The position numbers and the translations under genes were made by a program. A stretch of DNA of 64,000 nt from positions 217,804 through 281,803 of the forward strand of contig CANQJT010000002.1 of assembly GCA_947624325.1 (NCBI GenBank). Reading direction: 5' to 3'. The notes under the pieces were generated by a model that did no database searches, was not told the DNA's origin, and worked only from the letters and a program-made list of their open reading frames with translations. The DNA is from Candidatus Gastranaerophilales bacterium. Its GTDB lineage: Bacteria > Cyanobacteriota > Vampirovibrionia > Gastranaerophilales > Gastranaerophilaceae. Below, in pieces: positions 7,603-17,203 of this stretch (positions are counted from its first letter, which is position 1; every line of letters begins with the position of its first letter).

Positions 7603-8424
7603 TTATTGCTCCTTTCCATGTTTACCTAAGCCTGAAAGGAATTTTTTTAATTTTCCTACAATATCTTTAGGTTCATCTATATCTAAGAAAGGAACTTCTT
7701 CCCCGTTAATTCTTCTTGCCACATTAATATATGCTTTACCTGCAAGTGATTTTTCATTATTAACAATAGGTTCGCCTCTGTTTGTTGATGTAATAATACC
7801 TGTATCTTCCGGTATAACACCTATTTTCTGGCAAGAGAGAATATTTTCAACATCTTCGACACTCATCATGTCATTTGATTTAATCATGTTAGGTCTTACT
7901 CTGTTTATTAACAGTTTATAACTGTCAATGCCTTCAGCTGCTTCCAAAAGTCCTATAATTCTATCGGCATCACGAACGGCAGACATCTCGGGAGTTGTGA
8001 CTACAATTGCTTCTGATGCACCTGCTATTGCTGTTTGAAATCCCTGTTCTATTCCTGCAGGGCAGTCTACCAATATAAAATCATAATCCTTTTTAAGCTT
8101 ATCCGTTATTTTCTTTAATTGTTCCGCACTTACCGATGATTTATCTCTTGTCTGCGCAGCCGCCAGTAAGCATAAATTAGGATTTTTCTTATCTTTAACA
8201 AGAGCCTGCTTTAATTTGCATCTTTCTTCAACAACATCAACTAATGTATAAACTATTCTGTTTTCCAATCCAAGTAATAAGTCCAAGTTTCTAAGACCTA
8301 TATCGGTATCTATTAATACAACACTGTGTCCGTTTTTAGCAAGTGCTGTTCCGATATTAGCACTGGTTGTAGTTTTACCAACCCCGCCTTTTCCGGATGT
8401 GATTACTATTACTCTCCCTGCCAT
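7603..8424 (-). CDS. minD: MinD, septum-site ATPase
   Basis: A 273-residue ParA/MinD ATPase that recruits MinC to the membrane and oscillates with MinE. The deviant Walker A motif GKGGVGKT is at residues 11-18, the Walker B-like DTDIGLRNLD near 39-48, and FILVDCPAGIEQGF follows near 115-128. The C-terminus ends in an amphipathic helix (DIVGKLKKFLSGLGKHGKEQ), the expected membrane-targeting sequence. AAGGAG lies upstream of the ATG. It is the middle gene of minC-minD-minE, with 12 nt after minC and none before minE. Complete, with all key residues. Confidence 0.97.
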   Translation of the reverse strand: MAGRVIVITSGKGGVGKTTTSANIGTALAKNGHSVVLIDTDIGLRNLDLLLGLENRIVYTLVDVVEERCKLKQALVKDKKNPNLCLLAAAQTRDKSSVSAEQLKKITDKLKKDYDFILVDCPAGIEQGFQTAIAGASEAIVVTTPEMSAVRDADRIIGLLEAAEGIDSYKLLINRVRPNMIKSNDMMSVEDVENILSCQKIGVIPEDTGIITSTNRGEPIVNNEKSLAGKAYINVARRINGEEVPFLDIDEPKDIVGKLKKFLSGLGKHGKEQ

Positions 8425-8436
8425 CTAATCCGCTCC

Positions 8437-9462
8437 TTAATCATTTATTTTAAATACTACTATTTCACCGTTTATTATTCTTGCTTCTTCCGGTGTGAAA
8501 GAATTTGTTTTTTCTACATATACCGTGTTTAATGAATCGGGTCTTCGTGAATAACAATTTGCTATTCGTAATTGTATTGCATTCATTTTTAATGCTCTGA
8601 CTCTGGCTTTTTGATTTCCGCCCGAGCCGGCATGGGCTATTCCGCTTAAAACTCCCCATACCGTTATATCACCAAATGCACTTATTTCGCACCCGGGGTG
8701 GCAATCGCCTATTATAACTATATTCCCTTCATAGTTTATAACCTGTCCTGATCTTATCGTCTGTTTTATATATTTTGTCGGGAATGATTCAAGTTCAATA
8801 TCTTCTTTCGTATATTCTTGTTCGGGTACTATTATATCTGTCAGTCCTTCTTTTTCTTCATACATATTTTTAGGAACTTCCATATTAAATATGCTTGTTT
8901 TCGCAGGATCAGGCCCGAATATTACTTCAAGTTCATCTTGTAATTGATTTTTATCTTCAATATTAACTTGTTCTTCTGTTGTCGGAATTTGTATTTCTTC
9001 TTCTTTTATTTCTTCGGGATTTTCTGTTCCCTCTTTTATTATTTCTTGATTTTCATTATATTCTTGAGCCTCAGTTTCTTTTATTTCTTCTTGAATTTCT
9101 GCCTGGGTTTCGTTTTTAAATTCTTCTGCCGTTTTATAAGGAACTTCAGGGTTTACTTCCGTTATATTTTCCGGGGAAACATTAGAAACTATTATTCCCA
9201 AAGATAACGCAACTTTCTCGGTTTCTGCGGACTTTGTATCTATGCTTGATAATATGGAATTTATTCCGTTAATTAGTGACTTTATACTTAATATTTGTGC
9301 TTGATTTAAGTCTGCATTACCAAGTTTTAAGCATATTTTTTTATTTCTTGCCTCACTGTTATCAAGTATTGAACTTAAATTAAAAATTATATCTGCTGCC
9401 GAATTAATTTCTCCTAAATCCACAACATATGTATTTTCTTCGGTATATTGTTCCATAATCAT
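8437..9462 (-). CDS. minC: MinC, septum-site inhibitor, with a long acidic linker
   Basis: A 341-residue protein. An N-terminal MinC-N-like domain (about 1-100) is followed by a Glu-rich linker of about 100 residues (NETQAEIQEEIKETEAQEY and similar). The C-terminal MinC beta-helix domain (about 235-341) has RSGQVINYEGNIVIIGDCHP, GDITVWGVLSGIAHAGS and the A-N-Q-LRIA segment. MinC blocks FtsZ polymerisation and binds MinD through the C-terminal domain. The usual length is about 210-270 residues; the acidic linker accounts for the excess. First gene of the min operon. The start could be Met1 or Met3; the ribosome site (GGGA) is weak for both. Confidence 0.93.
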   Translation of the reverse strand: MIMEQYTEENTYVVDLGEINSAADIIFNLSSILDNSEARNKKICLKLGNADLNQAQILSIKSLINGINSILSSIDTKSAETEKVALSLGIIVSNVSPENITEVNPEVPYKTAEEFKNETQAEIQEEIKETEAQEYNENQEIIKEGTENPEEIKEEEIQIPTTEEQVNIEDKNQLQDELEVIFGPDPAKTSIFNMEVPKNMYEEKEGLTDIIVPEQEYTKEDIELESFPTKYIKQTIRSGQVINYEGNIVIIGDCHPGCEISAFGDITVWGVLSGIAHAGSGGNQKARVRALKMNAIQLRIANCYSRRPDSLNTVYVEKTNSFTPEEARIINGEIVVFKIND

Positions 9463-9726
9463 TTTCCCGTCTCTACACCATAAATTTGTAAAAATTATTA
9501 TATTGTGCCTGAATACACATGAAAAGAATATATTAAATCGGGCATGATTTCAAATATATTTAAGTTTTTGTATAGTTTTATTTCTTAATTTAAATTTACA
9601 ATTTCCGTTAAATCCTTACTCACGATATAGATTAAAAAAAATATACGGAACTTGAAATAAAAAAATTTGTCCTTAATTACTAAATAGGTAATAATGATAT
9701 TATGAGTTAAGACGGGTTAGGATTTT

Positions 9727-10440
9727 ATGAAAAGAAAAATACTGATTTTATTTTTAAGTTTAACAATTTTCTCTTTTGGCACAGCCTTTGCCAAAGATAA
9801 ACAAACACCGGGACTTGATGAAAGTAAAATGAATATTTCTAAAGATTCAAGCGGAATGAGTGTTAATAAGCCCGAGTTTGATACTGATGCATATGCAAAA
9901 AAATACAGGAAAATTACTAAAGACGGTGCGGTTATGCAGGCTATGGAGCTTATGAACAGTGTTAATATTGCGAAATACTCCTATAATGCTTTAATGGGCA
10001 ATAATTTGACACAAAAACCTTTTAAAATTGAATTTAGGAATATTGCTGAAATTAGGCAGGAATACGCATCTTTTGATGCTTTAGGCTGGAAGAAAAAAGA
10101 TACTTTATATATTTATATTAATGAAAAACACAGGAATGCACCTCCGGAAGCTATTGCGGCACTGCTTTCTCATGAAGCAATTCATCAGGATGAATTTGCC
10201 TCACTGAACGAAGAAACTTATGCTTGGACACTTGAAGCTGCTGTCTGGATGAAATTAACGGAAAAAAATCTTTCCGCACTTAATAGTGCTTCTTCGCTTG
10301 TTACAAGAGAAAATATGCTTAAAAAACTTTTTGAAAAAGGTGATTATACAAATAAATATATTAAAAAAGCTGTATATTCAAATCCGGGATATAAAAATCT
10401 TCCTACACGTTCACCGGGATTTGAAGATGAAAATTTATAA
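9727..10440 (+). CDS. Secreted HEXXH-containing protein, likely zinc peptidase-like
   Basis: A 237-residue protein with a signal peptide (MKRKILILFLSLTIFSFGTAFA, cleavage near 22/23). The mature part holds HEAIH near residue 150 inside ALLSHEAIHQDEFASLNEE, which matches the HEXXH zinc site with an acidic third-ligand candidate (E of SLNEE) downstream. That is the zincin layout. The rest is helical and unassigned. It would act outside the cytoplasmic membrane. It stands alone, divergent from minC, and is followed by a terminator. Whether it cuts peptides is not shown; the zinc motif is the only functional evidence. Confidence 0.7.
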   Translation: MKRKILILFLSLTIFSFGTAFAKDKQTPGLDESKMNISKDSSGMSVNKPEFDTDAYAKKYRKITKDGAVMQAMELMNSVNIAKYSYNALMGNNLTQKPFKIEFRNIAEIRQEYASFDALGWKKKDTLYIYINEKHRNAPPEAIAALLSHEAIHQDEFASLNEETYAWTLEAAVWMKLTEKNLSALNSASSLVTRENMLKKLFEKGDYTNKYIKKAVYSNPGYKNLPTRSPGFEDENL

Positions 10441-10462
10441 TTGTTAAGAAATGTAAATTAAT

Positions 10463-10487
10463 AAAACCCTTGGTTTTCAAGGGTTTT
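10463..10487 (+). terminator. Terminator after the HEXXH gene
   Basis: AAAACCCTTG-gtttt-CAAGGGTTTT hairpin with T residues in the 3' arm, 22 nt after the stop. Confidence 0.8.
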
Positions 10488-10581
10488 AAAATTTGTATAT
10501 ATTATTTATGCAATTTTTATTTCTTGATTGTTTTTATATAAGTACGAGAGCAAAACAAAGATTATATAGAGAGGATAGACA

Positions 10582-10770
10582 ATGGCAAGAGTTTTAATTT
10601 CAATGCCCGAGGAATTTTTATCAAGAATTGATGAAGTGGCAGAAGGAGAAAATCGTACTCGCAGTGAATTAATTCGTGAGGCATTAAGAACATATATTCA
10701 TAAACAACGAGTCAAAGAAAATGCATTGGCTATCAAAAATGCTAGTATATTGGAAACATTACTTGATTAA
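10582..10770 (+). CDS. Ribbon-helix-helix (CopG/MetJ-like) protein, orphan
   Basis: A 62-residue protein. Residues 1-45 are a ribbon-helix-helix domain: RVLISMPEEFLSRIDEVA is the DNA-contacting strand and first helix, ENRTRSELIREALRTYI the second. A short tail ends KNASILETLLD. A clear GAGAGGATAG ribosome site precedes ATG 10582. Proteins like this are usually antitoxins or NikR/CopG-type regulators. The expected toxin gene is missing: the next features are a terminator and alaS. It is either a solitary regulator or the survivor of a lost toxin-antitoxin pair. Confidence 0.85.
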   Translation: MARVLISMPEEFLSRIDEVAEGENRTRSELIREALRTYIHKQRVKENALAIKNASILETLLD

Positions 10771-10822
10771 AAAAAGTTTATAAGAGCGAACTACAGACTA
10801 GGGAAAAGAATGGGGAATAAAA

Positions 10823-10852
10823 AAATGCTTACATTTATGTAAGTATTTTTTT
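10823..10852 (+). terminator. Terminator after the ribbon-helix-helix gene
   Basis: GCTTACAT-tt-ATGTAAGT hairpin followed by eight T residues, upstream of alaS. Confidence 0.8.
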
Positions 10853-10894
10853 TGTTGTAAAATTTTATAAGATAGTAAATAAAAGGGAAGTAAA

Positions 10895-13510
10895 ATGACG
10901 CAGCCTTTAACGGGAAATGAGATAAGAAAAGCTTTTATAGAATTTTTTAGAGATAAACACCAATCAACGGAAGTGCCAAGTTCAAGTTTAGTGCCTGATA
11001 ATCCTACGGTATTATTGACAACGGCAGGTATGCTTCAATTTTTGCCGTATTACTTAGGATTGGAAAAGCCTCCTTATAATCCTGCAAGAGCTGTATCATG
11101 CCAAAAATGTGCAAGAGCCGGCGGAAAAGATTCTGATATTGAAAATGTGGGCAGAACCCCAAGACATCATACGTTCTTTGAAATGCTCGGTAACTTTGCT
11201 TTCGGCGATTACTATAAAAAAGAGGTTATTCCCTGGGCATGGGATTTTGTTACTAATTACTTAAAGCTTGACCCGAATAGGCTCTGGATAACAATATATG
11301 AATCTGATGATGAAGCTTATGACATCTGGACTAAAGATGTCGGGATTGCGCCTGAAAGAATTATAAGAAAAGGCAAAAAAGATAATTTTTGGGGTCCCCC
11401 GGGGGCAACAGGTTCTTGCGGACCATGTACCGAAATACATTATGATTTAGGGGAACACTTAAAATGCTCCGATAACTGCTCTATTGCAACATGTGAATGC
11501 GACAGATGGGTTGAAATCTGGAACCTCGTATTTACGGAACTTTTCCAAGATGAAGAGGGTAATTATTCTCCTCTTGATAAGAAAAATGTTGATACCGGGA
11601 TGGGCTTAGAACGTATTGCAATGGTAGTTCAGGGCAAAGAATCAACTTTTGAAACGGATTTATTATATCCAATTCTGCAAAAAGTATCTGATATGGCAAA
11701 AGTTCCTTACAAACAGGATAAAAAGACTGATATTTCTTTAAGAATAATAACTGACCACGCAAGATGCGTAACGTTTATGATTAATGACGGTGTTACTCCG
11801 GGTAACGAAGGTCGAAGCTACGTTTTAAGAATGATTTTAAGAAGAGCATTAAGACACGGTAAAATTTTAGGTTTGGATCTTCCTTTCTTAAATGAAATAG
11901 TTGATACCGTTATTAATCAGTATAAAGAAACATATCCTGATTTAGAAAAAAATGCGGATAAGATTAAATCAATCATTAAACAGGAAGAAGAAAGATTTAA
12001 GATTACTCTTGACAGAGGCTATAAGCTTTTAGAAGATTTAATGCAGAATAATAAAGTTATAGACGGCGAAAATGCGTTTAAGCTTTATGATACGTTTGGT
12101 TTTCCGCTTGAACTGACGGTTGAAATAGCGGCTGAAAAAGGAGTGACGGTCGATACGGAAGGCTATAAAGCCGAAATGCAAAAGCAGAAAGAAAAAGCAA
12201 AAGCTGCCGCTCATAAAATAAGCCTTACGGATGACCTTGTATATGTTGATGTTGAAAATAAATTCGGTTCAACTGAGTTTTTAGGCTACGAAAAAGACAC
12301 TGCTGAAGCTAAAATTATTGCAATAATTGAAGCAGGCGACTTTATTGATATTATGCTTGATAAAACACCGTTTTATGCCGAATCTGGCGGTCAGGTAGGT
12401 GATACTGGGTTTATTGAAGGCAAAGACTTTAAAGCAGAAGTTTTAAATACATTTAAAGTTAATAAACTCTTTGTACACCGTGTACAGATGATAAACGGTG
12501 AAGCTAAAGTCGGCGATATTGTTACGGCTTCAATTGATACGGAAAGAAGAAAAGAAATAACCATACATCACTCAAATGCTCACTTAATTCAAGCGGCATT
12601 AAGAAAAGTGCTCGGTGAGGAAGTTCATCAGGCAGGGTCTTTTGTTGAAGAAAACAGAACCCGTTTTGATTTTACCTTCCCCCGTGCTATGACAAAAGAA
12701 GAAGTGCAAGATGTTGAAGATATTGTAAATAAGTGGATAGCAGAAGATTTACCTCAAACCACCACAATAATGAATATTGAAATGGCTAAAAAGTCAGGTG
12801 CTATGGCATTATTTGGCGAAAAATACGATGAAGATGTAAGAGTTGTTAAAATGGGCGAAATTTCATCGGAACTTTGCGGAGGTACACACGTAAAATCAAC
12901 GGGGCAAATTCGTTTAACTAAGATATTATCTGAATCAGCCGTAGCTGCAGGAACAAGAAGAATAGAAGCCGTTTGCGGCGATGCAGCTTTAAAAATTCTT
13001 TCAAGAAAGGCTGAAATAGTTGATAAAATGTCGCAGTCTTTTAAAGTCCATTATGATGAACTCGGCGAGAAAATTATGAAGCTTGCTGTTGATAATAAAA
13101 ATTTGCAAACGGAAATTGAAAATTTAAAAGCAGAACAGGCAAAGACAAAATTCCAATCATTTATATCAAAAGCGCAGGATATCAATGGTGGGAAGCTCTT
13201 TATATCTGAAATTGAAGCATTTCCTGCTAACATTGTTAAACTCGGAAGTGAAATGTTATCTGCAAAACTTGGGGAAAGTATTGTAGTTCTTGCTTCTGTT
13301 GATGAAGAGAAAATAACTTTTGTTGTTAAAGTTTCAGACAACTTCATTAAAAAAGGTATAAATGCAGGTCAGATTGTAAATACTCTGGCGCAGGCAACGG
13401 GTGGTAAAGGCGGAGGTCGTCCTAACTTTGCTCAAGGTGCAGGCAAAGACAAAACAAACCTAAGAACCGCCTTAGCTGAGCTCGAAAAACAAATTAAACA
13501 ATCAGTCTGA
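10895..13510 (+). CDS. alaS: Alanyl-tRNA synthetase
   Basis: A full-length 871-residue class II enzyme that charges tRNA-Ala in the cytoplasm. The catalytic core spans about 1-440 with motif 2 region TPRHHTFFEMLGNFAFG and motif 3 GNEGRSYVLRMILRRALRHG. The editing domain (about 550-720) has HHSNAHLIQAALR and ELCGGTHVKSTGQI, the conserved editing/zinc ligands. The C-terminal oligomerisation and DHHA1 domain ends in ATGGKGGGRPNFAQGAG. AAGGGAAG precedes ATG 10895. Its last 9 nt overlap the end of convergent rarA. No T-box leader is visible. Sequence is canonical, with nothing missing. Confidence 0.98.
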   Translation: MTQPLTGNEIRKAFIEFFRDKHQSTEVPSSSLVPDNPTVLLTTAGMLQFLPYYLGLEKPPYNPARAVSCQKCARAGGKDSDIENVGRTPRHHTFFEMLGNFAFGDYYKKEVIPWAWDFVTNYLKLDPNRLWITIYESDDEAYDIWTKDVGIAPERIIRKGKKDNFWGPPGATGSCGPCTEIHYDLGEHLKCSDNCSIATCECDRWVEIWNLVFTELFQDEEGNYSPLDKKNVDTGMGLERIAMVVQGKESTFETDLLYPILQKVSDMAKVPYKQDKKTDISLRIITDHARCVTFMINDGVTPGNEGRSYVLRMILRRALRHGKILGLDLPFLNEIVDTVINQYKETYPDLEKNADKIKSIIKQEEERFKITLDRGYKLLEDLMQNNKVIDGENAFKLYDTFGFPLELTVEIAAEKGVTVDTEGYKAEMQKQKEKAKAAAHKISLTDDLVYVDVENKFGSTEFLGYEKDTAEAKIIAIIEAGDFIDIMLDKTPFYAESGGQVGDTGFIEGKDFKAEVLNTFKVNKLFVHRVQMINGEAKVGDIVTASIDTERRKEITIHHSNAHLIQAALRKVLGEEVHQAGSFVEENRTRFDFTFPRAMTKEEVQDVEDIVNKWIAEDLPQTTTIMNIEMAKKSGAMALFGEKYDEDVRVVKMGEISSELCGGTHVKSTGQIRLTKILSESAVAAGTRRIEAVCGDAALKILSRKAEIVDKMSQSFKVHYDELGEKIMKLAVDNKNLQTEIENLKAEQAKTKFQSFISKAQDINGGKLFISEIEAFPANIVKLGSEMLSAKLGESIVVLASVDEEKITFVVKVSDNFIKKGINAGQIVNTLAQATGGKGGGRPNFAQGAGKDKTNLRTALAELEKQIKQSV

Positions 13511-14827
13511 TTTATGAGCTTTTTTCCAAGCTTTAATTTGTTCGAGCCTTGTTTTGTATTTTGACTCAAAACCTTGCTCTGTCGGTTTATAGTATTCTCT
13601 ATCGACCAAAGAATCAGGCAGACATTGCATATTCGTTAATTTATCTTCACTGTCATGCGCATATTGATAACCTTTGCCGTAATCAAGTTCTTTCATTAAT
13701 TTTGTCGGAGCATTCCTTATTACTAATGGAACAGGCTCCGCCAGATGCTTTAATGCATCCGATTTTGCATACATATATGCCACATCCATTGAATTTGATT
13801 TTGGTGCCATTGCCATATAAATTACAGCTTCAGTCAGATGTACACTGCATTCGGGCATTCCTATAAAATGGCATGCCTGATAAGCTGCTACTGCTATTTC
13901 AAGTGCATGAGGGTCGGCTAAACCTACGTCTTCACTTGCAAACCTTGTTACTCTTCTTGCTATATATAATGGGTCTTCCCCTGCTTCAAGCATTCTTGCA
14001 AGCCAATATACCGCTGCATCGGGGTCGGAATTGCGCATTGATTTATGTAATGCCGATATTATATTATAGTGTTCCTCGCCGTTCTTATCATATATTAGTG
14101 ATTTTTTGGATATACACTGCTCTATAATTTCTGTAGTTACGGTTATTTCTTCTTTTTCATTAATATCACCGTTTAAAATTACCATTTCTAATGTTGAAAG
14201 TGCTGTTCTTGCATCACCGTTTGAAAATTCAGCTATTAATTTCAGCATGTCATCAGTTATATTAATTGTCTGATTTCCAAATCCCCTCTCATCATTTATT
14301 GCCCTTTTTAATAGTGTTATAAGTTCTTCAGTTTTTAACGGCTGGAGTACAAATACTTTTGAACGGGATAATAAAGCTGAATTAACTTCAAACGAAGGAT
14401 TTTCGGTAGTCGCTCCTATTAAAATTATGCTTCCTTTTTCAACAAACGGTAAAAATGCATCCTGTTGAGCTTTATTAAATCTGTGGATTTCATCCACAAA
14501 AATTATTGTTTTTTTACCCAGTGTCCTGTTATCTTCAGCCTGCTGCATAACCGTTCTTATTTCTTTTATTCCGCTTGTTACTGCAGAAAAATCAATAAAT
14601 TCAGAGTGAGTTTTATTTGCAATTATTCTTGCAAGAGTAGTTTTGCCGACCCCGGGTGGCCCCCAGAATATTAATGAAGTTATATTATCACTTTCAATTA
14701 ACCGCCTTAGAACTTTGCCTTCTCCTAACAGATGAGTCTGACCTGCAAATTCATCTAGAGATTTGGGTCTCAGCCTTGAGGCTAACGGTTGATTTTGTGT
14801 ATTTTCAAATAATGTTTTTTGTTCCAT
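13502..14827 (-). CDS. rarA: RarA/MgsA, replication-associated recombination AAA+ ATPase
   Basis: A 441-residue clamp-loader-like AAA+ protein acting at stalled replication forks. I use ATG 14827 (MEQKTLFENTQNQPLASRLR), where family similarity begins; 24 more codons are open upstream but do not look conserved. Walker A GPPGVGKTT (near 53), Walker B IIFVDEIHRFNKAQQDAF (near 103) and sensor 1 GATTENPSF are visible. The C-terminal tetramerisation domain has DPDAAVYWLARMLEAGEDP, then EDVGLADP, then PSNSM-like motifs. It converges with alaS, overlapping 9 nt at the stops. It matches the family in length and motif order. Confidence 0.95.
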   Translation of the reverse strand: MEQKTLFENTQNQPLASRLRPKSLDEFAGQTHLLGEGKVLRRLIESDNITSLIFWGPPGVGKTTLARIIANKTHSEFIDFSAVTSGIKEIRTVMQQAEDNRTLGKKTIIFVDEIHRFNKAQQDAFLPFVEKGSIILIGATTENPSFEVNSALLSRSKVFVLQPLKTEELITLLKRAINDERGFGNQTINITDDMLKLIAEFSNGDARTALSTLEMVILNGDINEKEEITVTTEIIEQCISKKSLIYDKNGEEHYNIISALHKSMRNSDPDAAVYWLARMLEAGEDPLYIARRVTRFASEDVGLADPHALEIAVAAYQACHFIGMPECSVHLTEAVIYMAMAPKSNSMDVAYMYAKSDALKHLAEPVPLVIRNAPTKLMKELDYGKGYQYAHDSEDKLTNMQCLPDSLVDREYYKPTEQGFESKYKTRLEQIKAWKKAHKSD

Positions 14828-14934
14828 TTTATCCCGTATATTCTGTTTATTATTATATCTTACTTTAAGTATTGTAAAAAGGGGAATTTTTTTTAACAAA
14901 AAATTTTATTTATAAACTTAAAATTACTGAGTAT

Positions 14935-16005
14935 ATGAGGATAGGTAATTTGCAGATTAATAGAATAAATAATATAAATTTTTACAATAATAATATTTCT
15001 TTTAATGGTAAAAAAAGAAATAAGAATTGGTTTAAACCCCAGCTTGGAGATATAAATACTGATTATTATGATTTTAACAGAGAAAAAATTAAAAAATCTC
15101 AAGTATTAAATGAAAAATCTAAGGAATATTTTTCTGAAAGTATTAATATACAAGCAGAAGGTAATAAATTAATATCTGAAGCCGAATTGCAGCATAAAAA
15201 TGCAGAAAATCTTATAAATGAAAGTATTTCTCATATTAAATCTTCGCTGAAAAATTCCGATGAATACGGCGAAGGAACAGTTATTTTTTCTGCAAAAAAC
15301 GGAAAAAGAACATCTGTAGATTATGCTAACTTTGAAGAAGGTATCGCAATTCTAAAAATTAATATTGATAATGAAGACGGAACAAAAGATGTTATATCTT
15401 TTTATCCTGCCGATGATATGCCCGATGGACTTATGTTCAGATATAATAATAAAAAACATAATCCCAAATTCATATGTGATGAAGAAACAGCATATGATGA
15501 TGAGCTTTTTATTAAAGCAATATTAAAAAACAGAATTGAAAAAATTCAATTATCTAAATTTTCTTCGGATGATTATGAGTCTTATGACAGGGAATATTCG
15601 TATAACTATAATACAGACAATATTTCCGAGATTTCACTTGGGTTTAAATGGCAATTTTATAAAGCACAAAGAGATAAAATATTTGTTTATAAAAAATTTG
15701 GTAATAAAACAAATTTAATTGAAGTAACTATTAATGAAAAAACTGACGGATATAATTATTGGGATAAAAAAATATTTCAATTTTTAGAAGATTTTACAAA
15801 AATAAAACTGGGCAGTACTTATAATATTAAAGATGAAACTGAAACAGTGGATAATGAATTTGTACTTAATAAAAACGGTAATCTTGTAAGAGTTGAAAAA
15901 CAATATGATTATACAGGGTTTAATGACGGGGATGAATTTATTGTTTCTGCCGTAGTTTATCGGTTTAATAATGACGGTGTTATTTCTTCCGTCCAAAAAA
16001 TTTAA
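14935..16005 (+). CDS. Unknown protein with N-terminal 'SFNGK' tag
   Basis: A 356-residue protein I do not recognise. The first 30 residues are Asn/Ile-rich and end in NNISFNGKKRN (F at residue 23), the short N-terminal tag shared with eight other proteins in this window. A helical, Glu/Lys-rich segment follows (about 55-100). The rest alternates short strands with charged loops (many Asp/Tyr/Asn), suggesting a beta-rich fold with repeats such as GTVIFSAKNGKR and NEFVLNKNGNLVRVEKQYD. There is no cleavable signal peptide or membrane span. It lies divergent from rarA with about 107 nt between. The function is unknown. Confidence 0.7.
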   Translation: MRIGNLQINRINNINFYNNNISFNGKKRNKNWFKPQLGDINTDYYDFNREKIKKSQVLNEKSKEYFSESINIQAEGNKLISEAELQHKNAENLINESISHIKSSLKNSDEYGEGTVIFSAKNGKRTSVDYANFEEGIAILKINIDNEDGTKDVISFYPADDMPDGLMFRYNNKKHNPKFICDEETAYDDELFIKAILKNRIEKIQLSKFSSDDYESYDREYSYNYNTDNISEISLGFKWQFYKAQRDKIFVYKKFGNKTNLIEVTINEKTDGYNYWDKKIFQFLEDFTKIKLGSTYNIKDETETVDNEFVLNKNGNLVRVEKQYDYTGFNDGDEFIVSAVVYRFNNDGVISSVQKI

Positions 16006-16019
16006 CTTTTCTTTTTATT

Positions 16020-17203
16020 TCATATTTTATTTATTTTTCTTATAGGTATGAATGAAAATATAAATAATATTGTGAACATTATTATAGCTGATTTAAGTGA
16101 TTGATAATCAACAAAAAATTTAAAAATCATTAAAGATAATCCGGAGCATAAACCTGCCAGCATACTGTTAACTGAAGACATTGTTGCTCTTGATATTGAC
16201 GGTATAAGTCCATGTATTCTTGCTAAACTTCCGACATTGAATACCATTTGAAATCCGATTGCAATACAAATAAATATAATGGTTGATATGCATATAATTA
16301 TATTATTATTTTGTATTGCAAATAATAAAATTATAAAACTTATTAAATATAATATATAAATTATTATTCCGGCTTTTTCAAGAGTCATCTTATCCGTAAT
16401 CCTTTTTGCTAATATTGAACCTGTTGCTCTTAACATGTGATTAATAAAATAAATATACCCGAATAATATTACAGGGACTCCGACTGATTTCATAAAAGGT
16501 TGAAAATTCCATACAAATACACTTGTTATACCTGTTAAAATTGCACTGTATAGCATATATACATTTATTTTAGAATTTTTTAATGCTTTTTGCTTATATG
16601 TATTATTCTCATAAGATGAATTTTGAAGTTTATTTTCTTTTTATATTGCGGAAGTTTAGGCAGAGAAAATAACATAAATACGGCTATTGAATTAAATAAA
16701 AGTTCTATTGTTAATAAGACTGTAAATCCAAAATATTTATATAAATATGCTCCGATTAAACAGCTTATGGCAGAGCCGGTTGACATATAAAAATTAAATT
16801 TGCCGTATTTCGGAAGCATTGATTGAGTTATATTATTTATTTTTAAATAATCATATATGTAACCATCCGATACCCCTCTATAAAATGATTTAGATAATCC
16901 GTATAAAATTTCACCCGATAAAATTGTCAGGTAATTAGGGCATGTAAGCCACAATAATATTCTTATTATGAATAAACAGTATGAAAATATTAATACATGT
17001 TTCCTTTGAAATATATCACCTATATATCCTGCAGGAATTTCTGCTATTAATCCGGTGAAGTAAAATATGCTTTGAAATAGTAGAAAGTCTGATAAAGTTA
17101 ACCCGTTTTGTATGTAAAATAAAAATAATACAGGTATGATATATCTTTGCTGTTGAAATAATACAGTTACATTTAAGATATTTAAAGGATTATTGTTTTT
17201 CAT
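16020..17203 (-). pseudogene. MFS transporter split by a -1 frameshift in a poly-A run
   Basis: Two consecutive frames together make one 12-span major facilitator. The N-half (to 16580) has the LIAEIPAGYIGDIFQRKHV motif of loop 2-3, with GD and RK residues. The C-half is open from about 16650 through to 16020 in another frame and continues the same fold. They join if one base is restored in the A-rich run at 16631-16643. Without it, translation stops after KKH. The N-terminal start MKNNNPLNIL (17203) overlaps the glycosyltransferase end by 14 nt, so both were one operon. Substrate is unknown; its place among glycan genes suggests sugar or lipid-linked cargo. A real mutation, phase variation or a sequencing error are all possible. 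Confidence 0.7.

Noticed and set aside
8944..9207. Plus-strand Phe-rich frame inside minC
   Set aside because: It is the mirror of the Glu-rich linker codons (GAA/GAG read as TTC/CTC) and has no start signals.
13549..14868. Several plus-strand frames opposite rarA
   Set aside because: rarA is clear on the minus strand, and these frames have atypical composition and no starts.
16631..16643. Programmed -1 frameshift joining the two MFS halves
   Set aside because: The A-rich run is not in the phase of a standard X-XXY-YYZ slippery site and no downstream structure is evident; a plain indel or sequencing error is simpler.
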